DNA from: Piscinibacter sp. XHJ-5
GTDB lineage: Bacteria; Pseudomonadota; Gammaproteobacteria; Burkholderiales; Burkholderiaceae_C
DNA: 64,000 bases
Assembly: GCF_029855045.1 (NCBI RefSeq)
Contig: NZ_CP123228.1
Location: 5,022,001 to 5,086,000 of the forward strand
Direction: 5' to 3'
A program made the translations under genes and the position numbers. How positions within the stretch are numbered: the stretch's first letter is position 1; every line of letters starts with the position of its first letter. Shown piece after piece: positions 57,406-64,000 of the stretch. A model generated the notes under the pieces. That model was not told where the DNA came from, did no database searches, and saw only the letters and a program-made list of their open reading frames with translations.

Positions 57406-57684
57406 TCACTCGGCCATGTAGAAGTACGGATCGAGCACGCTGACCTTCGTGATCGAGTCGACCGGCAGGCCGTTGCGCTCGGCCACCTTGCGGATCGCCT
57501 CGGGCGACGGACCGTCGTAGACGCAGAAGGTGTTCTTGCGATCCGGGGTGACATAGGAGTGCACCCAGGTCACGCCGTCGGCGGCGTTGACCTCGACCAC
57601 CCCGGCGCAGGCCTTGCGGCCCTCCGCGGTCATGGGGATCGACAGGCCGTTCGGGAAGGTGCGTTGGATCATGTAGCGGTTCAT
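57406..57684 (-). CDS. DUF4242-family protein
   Basis: A 92-residue cytosolic protein: MNRYMIQRTFPNGLSIPMTA, WVHSYVTPDRKNTFCVYDGP, NGLPVDSITKVSVLDPYFYM. It is close to 57099-57374 (same NGLPVD-x-I-T segment), so the pair arose by tandem duplication. It lies 31 bp upstream of that gene and downstream of the DUF1127 gene. Confidence 0.85.
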   Translation of the reverse strand: MNRYMIQRTFPNGLSIPMTAEGRKACAGVVEVNAADGVTWVHSYVTPDRKNTFCVYDGPSPEAIRKVAERNGLPVDSITKVSVLDPYFYMAE

Positions 57685-57803
57685 GGTTCGGATGTCCTAA
57701 GAAAAGGATTGATTGAAAAGGAGCTGGGATCGGGATCGTTGGAGTGGGTGGTGGGCTCGCGGTCGGGCGTTCTCCTTGGGTGGGGTGATGAGGGGAGCGG
57801 CGC

Positions 57804-58067
57804 TCAGATCACCTGGGTCACGCGCCGCAGCGTCGCGGCACGCAGACCATGGACTTCGGCGCTCACGGCACCGACCTCGCAACGATGGAAGCCAAGGTCG
57901 TGCAGCGTGCGGTCGTCCAGGTCGGCCAGCGCGCGCGCCGTGCGGCGCGCCTGCTCGCGGGCTCGCCAGCCGCGCACGGCCTCGGCGATCCGGATCCGCA
58001 GCAGCGCCAGGCGAACCGCCGGCGTGGCGAAGGAGAAGGAGAAGAGGAAGGAAGGGAAGGTGTGCAT
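57804..58067 (-). CDS. DUF1127-family small protein
   Basis: An 87-residue basic protein. The C-terminal half RTARALADLDDRTLHDLGFH is the DUF1127 motif, seen in small stress- and metabolism-linked proteins of proteobacteria, some binding RNA. The N-terminus is hydrophobic (MHTFPSFLFSFSFATPAVRL), unusual for the family. It is the first gene behind promoter site B. Confidence 0.83.
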   Translation of the reverse strand: MHTFPSFLFSFSFATPAVRLALLRIRIAEAVRGWRAREQARRTARALADLDDRTLHDLGFHRCEVGAVSAEVHGLRAATLRRVTQVI

Positions 58068-58090
58068 GGTTCGTCCTTTCGTGAGGACGA

Positions 58091-58126
58091 ACTGTGCAAA
58101 CGGGGCCGTTCCGCGGGCGTTCCGCG
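58091..58126 (-). promoter_or_regulatory. 11-bp direct-repeat promoter element (site B)
   Basis: On the minus strand: GGAACGCC-cgc-GGAACGGC-ccc-GTTTGCACAGT. CGTTCC occurs at 58107 and 58118 on the plus strand, 11 bp apart, with GTGCAAAC in phase at 58094. It lies 24 bp upstream of the DUF1127 ATG, almost the same distance as site A from its gene, and just past the stop of the BTAD regulator. Confidence 0.65.
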
Positions 58127-58130
58127 GCGC

Positions 58131-61097
58131 TCAGCGGTCGGGGAAAGCGACCAGGTCCTCGTGCTTGTCGGGGAGATCGATCGCCACGCGCTGCAGCAGC
58201 GCGTCCAGCGTCAAGCCGCCGGGCGCGGCCAGCGGCTCGGAGTGCCACTCGCGCGACTGGCGCCGCAGGTCGTCCCGGTCGGCCGGGCTCAAGCCCGGCT
58301 CGGCGATCGCCAGCGTGAGCACCTTGCCCGCCGCCGCGGCATGGCCCGTGCCGTGCAGCAGCCGGGCCAGCGCCAGCACGGCGACCTTCTTGAACGTCGG
58401 CGCCTCGAGCGCGAGGGCGATACCGCAGGCCAGGGCGATCGACTCGCGCGCTGTCACAACGTCGCCGCGCTGCAGCGCCACGCTGCCCAGGCTGGCGTGG
58501 ACCCAGCACAGCAGCATGCGCTGACCGCTGGCCTCGCCCATCTCGCGGGCCCGCCGGCCGTGGCGCAGCGCCGCGTCCAGGTCGCCGCGCGCGTGCGCGA
58601 GATCACACAGGTTCGCCAGCACGAGCGCCTGCGTGGCCGTCAGTCCGGCCCGCTCGCACAGCGCAAGGGCCTCGGCCAGCACTGGATTGGCCGCGTCGAA
58701 CTCGCCGCGGGCCAGGTGGAGCGAGGCCAGGTTGTTCAGGCCGAGGGCCAGCACGGCGACGTCGCCGAGCCGACGCTGCAGCACGATCGATTCCTGCGAC
58801 AGCCGCAGCGCCTCGTCGGTGTGCCCGAGCCGCTTCTCGACCAGCGCGAGGTGATCGAGGGTGACCGCGCGGTCGCGGGTCGGCGCGTGGTCGCCACCGA
58901 GCTCCAGCATCGCGCGGTAGTGCCCGGCGGCTTCGGCCAGGCGACCCAGCCGCATGGCCGCCGAACCGAGCACGTTCAATGCGAGGCGGCTCATCTGGTG
59001 GTCTTCGTCGTCGGCCTCGGCGGCGCCGGCGAGCGCTTCGCGCGCCAACGCCTCGGCCTGCGCGTAGCGGTCGACGCGGTAGTGCTGCTGCGCGGCGTGC
59101 ACCAGCAGGCGCGCCCGCACCGCCGGCTGCGCCGCCACCGCCGGCGCCTCGAGCGCCGCCTGCAGCAGCGTCAGGCCGCGCTGCGGTTGGGCACGGTGCT
59201 CGGAGTGGTCGGCCAGGGCCCAGGCCGCGGTCGCCAGCCCGGCCGTCGGGCCGTGGTGCGAGAGCCACTCGACGGCCAGCCGGCAGTTCTCGAACTCCGC
59301 GTCGACGCAGCGCAGCGCCTGCGGATCCCCGCCGCGCAAGGCCGTCTGCCGATCGCTGAGCAGGTCGCGGAAGAAGCGTGCGTGCGCAGCGCGCGCCTGC
59401 GTGAACGCCTCGCCGTCGCCGAGTCTGAGCGCGGCGAACTGCTGCACCAGCGGGTGCAGCGACATGCGCGGGCCGTCCTTGCGCAGCAGGGACTTGTCGA
59501 CCAGCGCGCCGAGCACCGGCAACGCAGCCGAGGCCACGGCCTTCGCCGCTTCCACCGTGAAGCCGCCACGCGGCACCGACAGGCGCGCCAGCGCCTGCCG
59601 CTCGCGCTCACCCAGCAGGCGCCACGACTGCTCGAACACCGCCTCGAGGCTGGCCTGGCGCGCCGGGAAGGCCGGGTTGGCGGCACGGAAGAGGTCCGTG
59701 CCCTCGCGCAGCTCGCGGGCGATCGCATCGCAGCGCATCACGCGCGTCCAGGCGGCGGCGAGTTCAAGGGCCAGCGGCAGGCCGTCGACCTGCCGGCAGA
59801 TGTCGACGATGGCCGCGCACTCGGCCGCGGCATCCAAGCCGGGCTCGGCGCGCCGCGCCGCGGCGATGAACAGGCGCGAGGCGTCGAAGTCCTCCAGCCG
59901 GTCCATGTCCTCCGGCTCGGGGCACGGCAGCCCGTCCAGCGGCAGCGCCCACTGGGCAGGCAGCGCGAGGCGCTCGCGCGTGGTGACGATCAGCTTGAGC
60001 CCGGGCGCGGCGTCCAGCAGCTGCTGCAACAGCGGCGTGGCGGCGCCGGCGATCGGCTCGAAGTTGTCGAGCACCAGCAGCACCGAGCGCACCCGCAGGT
60101 GCTCCTCGAGCGACTCGGTCTCGTCGCGCATGCGCTGCCGCGGCACGTCGAGCTCGCGCACCAGCTTTGCCACCAGGGCGGCCGGCCCGTCCACGTCCTC
60201 CGCCGAGACGAAGAACGCGCCGTCGGCAAAGAGCGTGGCGACGTCGTCCAGCGTGTGACGCACCAGGCGCGTCTTGCCGATGCCGCCGGGCCCGACAACG
60301 GCGAGCAGGCGGCAGTCCGGCCGCCGCATCAGCTCGACGAGGCGACGCTGCTCGAACACGCGCCCGACATAGCCGTCGTCCGCAGCCGGCGCCGGCGCGG
60401 CGGGCAACGACGCCTGCGCGTGGAGGCTGTCGTGCACGCTGCGCAACGCGCTGCCCGGCTGCACGCCAAGTTCCTCCTGGAGCTGCCGCGCGAACATGCG
60501 GTAGGTTTCGCGTGCGCGCGCCGTCTGCCCCGCGGCGGCCAGGTGCCGCAGGTGCGCCTGCAACGCCGCCTCGTCGAGCGGATCCGCCTCCAGCATCGCC
60601 GCGGACAGCGCGATGCCTTCGTCCGCCGCGAGCGGCTGCTCGAGACGCTGCAGCGCCGCGGCACGCCAGCGCTGGCGCCAGCGCTCGCGCTGGGTGCGCA
60701 ACCATTCGCTCCAGGCTTCGTTGCCATCATCGTCGAAGCCGAGCAGCAATTCGCCGCGATGAGCCGCGAGCGCCTCGCCGAGGTGCTGGTCCTGCACCTG
60801 GCGGTCGAAGGCATCGACGTCGGTCGGGGCGGCCACGCGAAGGAGCGTTCCGTCGGTCTCCACGACACCGGAGCCGGGCGTGTCGCGCAGCCGGAACAGC
60901 GCCTTGCGCAGGTTGGTCGAAGCCAGGTCGCGCGCCAGTTCGGGCCACAGCAGGGTGGCGAGCTCGCTGCGCTGCATCCAGTCGCGGCGCAGCGCCAGCA
61001 TCGCGACGATCTGCCAGCGGCGCTCGAGCGGCAGCGGCACGAGCTCGGCGCCGCGGCGCAGCGCCGGCGTGCCGATCAGGCGGAGGTGCCAGGTCAT
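58131..61097 (-). CDS. SARP/BTAD transcriptional regulator with ATPase and TPR domains
   Basis: A 988-residue AfsR-like regulator. Residues 1-90: winged DNA-binding domain (MTWHLRLIGTPALRRGAELV). Residues 92-225: BTAD helices (AMLEADPLDEAALQAHLRHL, ARARETYRMFARQLQEELGV). About 240-520: STAND-type NTPase, Walker A VVGPGGIGKTRLVRH near 268, Walker B SVLLVLDNFEP. About 600-988: helical TPR repeats. STAND-BTAD proteins act as switchable activators that bind direct repeats. Its start overlaps the stop of the gene upstream (ATGA), and the two 11-bp-repeat promoters nearby are likely targets. Confidence 0.9.
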   Translation of the reverse strand: MTWHLRLIGTPALRRGAELVPLPLERRWQIVAMLALRRDWMQRSELATLLWPELARDLASTNLRKALFRLRDTPGSGVVETDGTLLRVAAPTDVDAFDRQVQDQHLGEALAAHRGELLLGFDDDGNEAWSEWLRTQRERWRQRWRAAALQRLEQPLAADEGIALSAAMLEADPLDEAALQAHLRHLAAAGQTARARETYRMFARQLQEELGVQPGSALRSVHDSLHAQASLPAAPAPAADDGYVGRVFEQRRLVELMRRPDCRLLAVVGPGGIGKTRLVRHTLDDVATLFADGAFFVSAEDVDGPAALVAKLVRELDVPRQRMRDETESLEEHLRVRSVLLVLDNFEPIAGAATPLLQQLLDAAPGLKLIVTTRERLALPAQWALPLDGLPCPEPEDMDRLEDFDASRLFIAAARRAEPGLDAAAECAAIVDICRQVDGLPLALELAAAWTRVMRCDAIARELREGTDLFRAANPAFPARQASLEAVFEQSWRLLGERERQALARLSVPRGGFTVEAAKAVASAALPVLGALVDKSLLRKDGPRMSLHPLVQQFAALRLGDGEAFTQARAAHARFFRDLLSDRQTALRGGDPQALRCVDAEFENCRLAVEWLSHHGPTAGLATAAWALADHSEHRAQPQRGLTLLQAALEAPAVAAQPAVRARLLVHAAQQHYRVDRYAQAEALAREALAGAAEADDEDHQMSRLALNVLGSAAMRLGRLAEAAGHYRAMLELGGDHAPTRDRAVTLDHLALVEKRLGHTDEALRLSQESIVLQRRLGDVAVLALGLNNLASLHLARGEFDAANPVLAEALALCERAGLTATQALVLANLCDLAHARGDLDAALRHGRRAREMGEASGQRMLLCWVHASLGSVALQRGDVVTARESIALACGIALALEAPTFKKVAVLALARLLHGTGHAAAAGKVLTLAIAEPGLSPADRDDLRRQSREWHSEPLAAPGGLTLDALLQRVAIDLPDKHEDLVAFPDR

Positions 61098-61543
61098 GCG
61101 CCGGCCAGGGCGGACAGGCAGTCGACCTGCCAGGCGAACTCGGGCTGGAAGGATTCCGGATCGGCCACGGCCCCGTACCCGCCCTGCGCGTAGACCGACG
61201 CATACGCGGCATACGCCGCGGCGACCAGCGGCTTGCCCGCCAGCGCCTGGGCGACGGCGCACGTGGCGGAGACCGCGGCGTGCCCGCACCCGTCGATGGA
61301 CCGGGATCCCTCGTGCCGACGGGCCAGCCCTGCGGCCTCGGCGGCCAGCCGCTCCACCGACGACCGGTTCGCGCCTGTGTCGAGGTACCGGCCCAGGCCG
61401 TCCAGGCAGTCGATGACGGCCTGTTGCTCCAGCAGGTGGCGTACGCGCAGCGCGCAGGCGTGGCCGAACGCGAGGCGCAGCCGATCGTGGACCGCAGCGT
61501 CGAGCTGGAGGTGGTCTGCAAGGCGCTGGAGGGCGTGGTTCAC
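61094..61543 (-). CDS. Helical hypothetical protein upstream of the BTAD regulator
   Basis: A 149-residue, mainly helical protein from a GTG with AGGAG six bases upstream (sequence NHALQRLADHLQLDAAVHDR). Ala-rich helices follow (LRLAFGHACALRVRHLLEQQ; AAYAAYASVYAQGGYGAVAD). It loosely resembles Imm5-like putative immunity proteins. The coupling to the regulator (ATGA overlap) suggests it senses or modulates the same signal. Function unknown. Confidence 0.65.
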   Translation of the reverse strand: MNHALQRLADHLQLDAAVHDRLRLAFGHACALRVRHLLEQQAVIDCLDGLGRYLDTGANRSSVERLAAEAAGLARRHEGSRSIDGCGHAAVSATCAVAQALAGKPLVAAAYAAYASVYAQGGYGAVADPESFQPEFAWQVDCLSALAGA

Positions 61544-61593
61544 GGGGATCTCCTGCAGGACGACCATCGGCCGCGTGCGGCGGCCGGCCGCCG

Positions 61594-62067
61594 CTAACGT
61601 CGGACCGAGGCGATCAGGTCGAGCTCGACGCTCGCATTCTTCGGAAGCTGAAAGACGCCGACCGATGTACGGGTATGCGTGCCGGCGCGATCGAGCACGC
61701 GGTGCAGCAGTTCGGACGCCGCATCGGCCACTTCGCTGTGCTGCGTGAACTGCGCGGCCGACCGCACGTAGACCGTCACGCGCAGGACCTGGCGCACTTC
61801 GTCGAGCGAGCCCAGCGCGCGCTGCAGCAGGACGAGTGCGCGCATGGCACATACGCGCGCCGCATGCTGCGCCTGGTCCAGGCTCACGTCGTCGCCGACG
61901 CGGCCGGTCACGACGACGGTATCGCCGACCCGCGGCACCTGCCCGCTGACGTAGACGACGTGGTCGTCCCGCACGAGCGGCACGTAGTTGCCACCCACGC
62001 GCAGCTCCGCGTCGAAGGAGTAGCCGAGGTCGGCGGCGGCCTGGGTCAATCGGGCGTCGGCATCCAT
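61594..62067 (-). CDS. RidA-family protein
   Basis: A 157-residue RidA/YjgH-like protein: MDADARLTQAAADLGYSFDA, VVYVSGQVPRVGDTVVVTGR, VCAMRALVLLQRALGSLDEV, THTRTSVGVFQLPKNASVEL. The position of the substrate-binding Arg (RTSVGV) is kept. It lies 51 bp upstream of the helical protein and probably leads the regulator operon. It may remove imine by-products of PLP enzymes such as the fusion protein; this is inference. Confidence 0.85.
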   Translation of the reverse strand: MDADARLTQAAADLGYSFDAELRVGGNYVPLVRDDHVVYVSGQVPRVGDTVVVTGRVGDDVSLDQAQHAARVCAMRALVLLQRALGSLDEVRQVLRVTVYVRSAAQFTQHSEVADAASELLHRVLDRAGTHTRTSVGVFQLPKNASVELDLIASVRR

Positions 62068-62164
62068 GGGTCGGTCCTCGTCGTCAGGAAGGAGGGGCTC
62101 AGCCGCGGAGCCTGCGCTGCGGATGGCTGTGCGTGTTGTCGAGTGTGCAACGTTCCATGGCTGG

Positions 62165-62371
62165 CTCACCACGGCATTGCACCGCCGATGCCGGCCTCGA
62201 GGGCCCGGCGGTACGCGAGGTTCGCCGCGACCATGTCTCCCATCGCGAGGCCCATCGCCTTGTAGACCGTAACCCATCTTCGCCGGCGTCATCCTCGCTG
62301 AGGGTGAGCAGGGTCCGGCGCCCCTTGCGGATCTCGAAGGCCGCCAGCGCGGTCCACGTGTGAATCGTGTT
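62165..62371 (-). pseudogene. C-terminal remnant of an ornithine cyclodeaminase/mu-crystallin gene
   Basis: VTVYKAMGLAMGDMVAANLA and YRRALEAGIGG match the C-terminal helix region of the ornithine cyclodeaminase family (F/Y-K-S/A-x-G-x-A-x-x-D). A frameshift near 62268 separates this from an upstream piece (EIRKGRRTLLTLSEDDAGED). The N-terminal three quarters are missing. Confidence 0.65.
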
Positions 62372-62477
62372 CATGATGCGTCAGGCGTCGTGGGTGGACA
62401 TGCGGTCATGTTCGTCGTCGCCCGGGCATTCCTCAAATGCGTTGTTCGCTCTTCACTTGAGCGGTGCTCATCCGAAG

Positions 62478-62620
62478 ATGAACTGACTGTCGACGATGCC
62501 GCGCACACGCTCACGGTCAGCGTGGCGCCGTACTTCTCGGCGCGCTGGTTGACGCTTAGGCTGGGTCGCTGGTGGGCGCGGCATCCGAACAGCGACCTGC
62601 AGCTGCGTCATGCCCCTCCA
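62478..62620 (+). pseudogene. Fragment of a LysR-type regulator (GcvA-like)
   Basis: LTVSVAPYFSARWLTLRLGR and WWARHPNSDLQLRHA match the first strand and helix of the effector domain of GcvA-like LysR proteins. No helix-turn-helix precedes it and the rest of the domain is missing. With the neighbouring cyclodeaminase remnant it may be the leftover of one divergent gene pair. The stretch 62621-62847 has no visible gene. Confidence 0.6.
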
Positions 62621-62847
62621 GCCTCATCCGGCGTTGCGCGCCTCCCGACCCTGCGCAGCGGACGAAAGCCATCGATTGCCGACCTTCTGACCTTCTGGCA
62701 AGCGGGAAGATGAGAACTGCTTCTCGCATTGATGGGAAGAAGCTTGGCGAACGCGAACTGGAGAACCCCTGCCACCTACACTTCGTGGCCTGTGGCGCAG
62801 CACGACAAGCTGCTGCGAGTTTCCGCCCTCGCAACAAGGAAGAAGAC

Positions 62848-63489
62848 ATGATCGTGTGGGGTAAGAAGAGCAAGATGGCCCTTCTCGGGTCAGAAGGCAG
62901 CAAGCCCTGCCCCGTCTGCGAAAAGGAACGGCCCTTCAACCTGATGCTGCAGTACACCGTCCACCACATCTGGTACGTCTTCAAGTGGGTGAGCGGCAAG
63001 CAGTACGGGACGGCGTGCGAGGTGTGCCAGCGTGGCGACAAGCTGGACGCCAAGGCGGTGGAGTCGAAGCTCCAGAAATCGCCCATTCCCTTCGGTGACC
63101 GGTGGGGCTGGGCATTCCTCGCCGGATTGATCGCCATCGCAGCCGTGTTCGGCGCGTTGGACGATTCGAGCCGGAGCACGAGTCGCGAGACCTATCTGGC
63201 CGCCCCCAGGGCGGGCGACCGCTACATCGTGAACCTGGCGAGCCTGTTGCAGGCGCCTCAGTCCAAGTACATGTACGGCGTGTTGCGCGTGCGCGCGGTC
63301 CATCCCGATTCGGTCGAGTTCGATGCGCCAACGTTCTTCTACAGCAGCGCGTCGGGTCCCAGCAAGGACATGCGCGCCGGGAAGCTGGACGAGCCGGGCT
63401 ACTTCTCCGAGAAGCCGATCGTTCTTTCCCGCGACCAGATCGCACGCATCCACCAGGAGCATGCCATCCACTCGATCGATCGCTTCTGA
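62848..63489 (+). CDS. Zinc-ribbon membrane protein, hypothetical
   Basis: A 213-residue protein. The N-terminus has two CxxC pairs (PCPVCEKERP and ACEVCQRGDK) forming a zinc ribbon with a hydrophobic segment between them (YTVHHIWYVFKWV). One membrane helix follows near residue 95 (WAFLAGLIAIAAVFGAL), then a soluble domain (GDRYIVNLASLLQAPQSKYM). AAGGAAG precedes the ATG. Likely inner-membrane; function unknown. Confidence 0.78.
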   Translation: MIVWGKKSKMALLGSEGSKPCPVCEKERPFNLMLQYTVHHIWYVFKWVSGKQYGTACEVCQRGDKLDAKAVESKLQKSPIPFGDRWGWAFLAGLIAIAAVFGALDDSSRSTSRETYLAAPRAGDRYIVNLASLLQAPQSKYMYGVLRVRAVHPDSVEFDAPTFFYSSASGPSKDMRAGKLDEPGYFSEKPIVLSRDQIARIHQEHAIHSIDRF

Positions 63490-63570
63490 ACTCGCTGCTG
63501 CAGGCGGGACAACGCACGCATGGACTTATGGCGGTTGGTGGTGGCCCAACCGTACTTGAGGGGGGTGAGC

Positions 63571-64000
63571 ATGCTGATCAAGGCTTTGACCGCTCTGGCC
63601 ACGGCAGCCATCGTTCCGGCGCAGGCGGCCCCGTCGGGACAAACGGCGATGGATCTTCACGTTGCAGCCGCATCCGATGATGCGCCCCGGGTGGCGACGC
63701 TCGTCAAGCACGGTGTGCCTGTCGATGCGATCGTCCACGAGGGCGTGACACCCCTGATGACGGCGGCCAGCAACAATGCGGCAGTCTCAGCCCGGAAACT
63801 CGTCGAGTTGAAGGCGGACGTGAACCGAAGAACCGCTGCCGGCTGGACTGCATTGCTCTACGCGGCCGAGACCGGCAGCGTCTCAGCGCTCGACGTGCTG
63901 CTCGACGCAAAGGCAGACGTGCATGCAGTGCTTGCCGGAGGTGAGAGCGCCCTCGTGCAGTCCTGCTTCAGGAGGCACCCGCGCGCAGCCCATCGACTCA
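63571..64000 (+). CDS. Ankyrin-repeat protein, secreted (partial)
   Basis: The first 143 codons of a gene that runs off the window. A signal peptide (MLIKALTALATAAIVPAQA) precedes ankyrin repeats: MDLHVAAASDDAPRVATLVK, TPLMTAASNNAAVSARKLVE and TALLYAAETGSVSALDVLLD. Exported ankyrin proteins of this type act as protein-binding scaffolds in the periplasm. GAGGGGGGTGAGC upstream gives a ribosome-binding site. Confidence 0.85.
   Translation, partial: MLIKALTALATAAIVPAQAAPSGQTAMDLHVAAASDDAPRVATLVKHGVPVDAIVHEGVTPLMTAASNNAAVSARKLVELKADVNRRTAAGWTALLYAAETGSVSALDVLLDAKADVHAVLAGGESALVQSCFRRHPRAAHRL

Noticed and set aside
57849..61193. A 1114-codon plus-strand frame opposite the BTAD regulator
   Set aside because: Antisense to a protein with clear Walker and BTAD motifs; composition is Arg/Gln/His-rich as expected of a shadow.
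62135..62160. A third copy of the BTAD-type promoter element upstream of the RidA gene
   Set aside because: It contains GGAACGTTGCACACT but lacks the second 11-bp repeat and has a shorter spacer, so it was not counted.

Overview
The window is high-GC DNA from what looks like a soil or plant-associated betaproteobacterium of the order Burkholderiales. This is an inference from several things together: four Bug-type (tripartite tricarboxylate transporter, TTT) binding proteins, an acdS/Lrp pair, many LysR and CoA-transferase genes, a Rieske oxygenase, and the integron type. No rRNA, tRNA, CRISPR array or complete prophage was seen.

Region 1 (1-31.3 kb) is a patchwork of small catabolic and uptake operons with their regulators. 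In order: a Rieske oxygenase/reductase/SDR/Bug operon (1-3.1 kb); a 2-oxoacid dehydrogenase E1 pair (3.7-5.7 kb); a PEP-mutase/isocitrate-lyase-like gene; a polar amino-acid ABC transporter with a Gfo/Idh oxidoreductase and a divergent LysR (7.6-13.6 kb); a TetR/SDR pair; an amidase, a Bug protein and ACC deaminase (acdS) with a divergent Lrp regulator (17-21.2 kb); a LysR/carboxymuconolactone-decarboxylase/amidohydrolase cluster; GST plus CaiB; and a Bug/enolase-superfamily/Bug/hydrolase operon (26-29.9 kb). Broken genes sit at many operon borders (livG, DUF2147, quinone reductase).

Region 2 (31.8-51.1 kb) is the main feature: a large sedentary chromosomal integron. A tyrosine integrase of the IntI type (about 50.0-51.1 kb, + strand, with the IntI-specific insert) faces away from an 18-kb array of 37 attC sites, mostly 70-79 bp and strikingly uniform. 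Nearly every cassette holds one small gene on the - strand, often ending with the TAA of the attC R'' box. Contents include an acetyltransferase, RidA, RraB-like, SecDF-P1-head-like, CdiI-like and DUF2185-like (immunity-type) proteins, lipoproteins and many small membrane proteins. Two cassettes are duplicated as a block. One ORF-poor cassette is present twice and shares a repeated element with a third. A separate cluster of cassettes without integrase lies 15 kb away at 15.7-16.97 kb, including a broken copy of a cassette from the main array.

Region 3 (51.4-62.1 kb) is a GC-rich redox/stress island: flavin monooxygenase, OsmC and hydrolase genes diverge from a cysteine-synthase/glutaredoxin fusion. 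Then come a CMD protein, three small DUF4242 genes, a DUF1127 gene, and a large SARP/BTAD-ATPase-TPR regulator with an upstream helical protein and a RidA gene. Two promoters in this island share an almost identical element made of 11-bp direct repeats, a plausible binding site for the BTAD regulator. Region 4 (62.1-64 kb) has remnants of an ornithine-cyclodeaminase gene and a LysR gene, a zinc-ribbon membrane protein and the start of an ankyrin-repeat protein.
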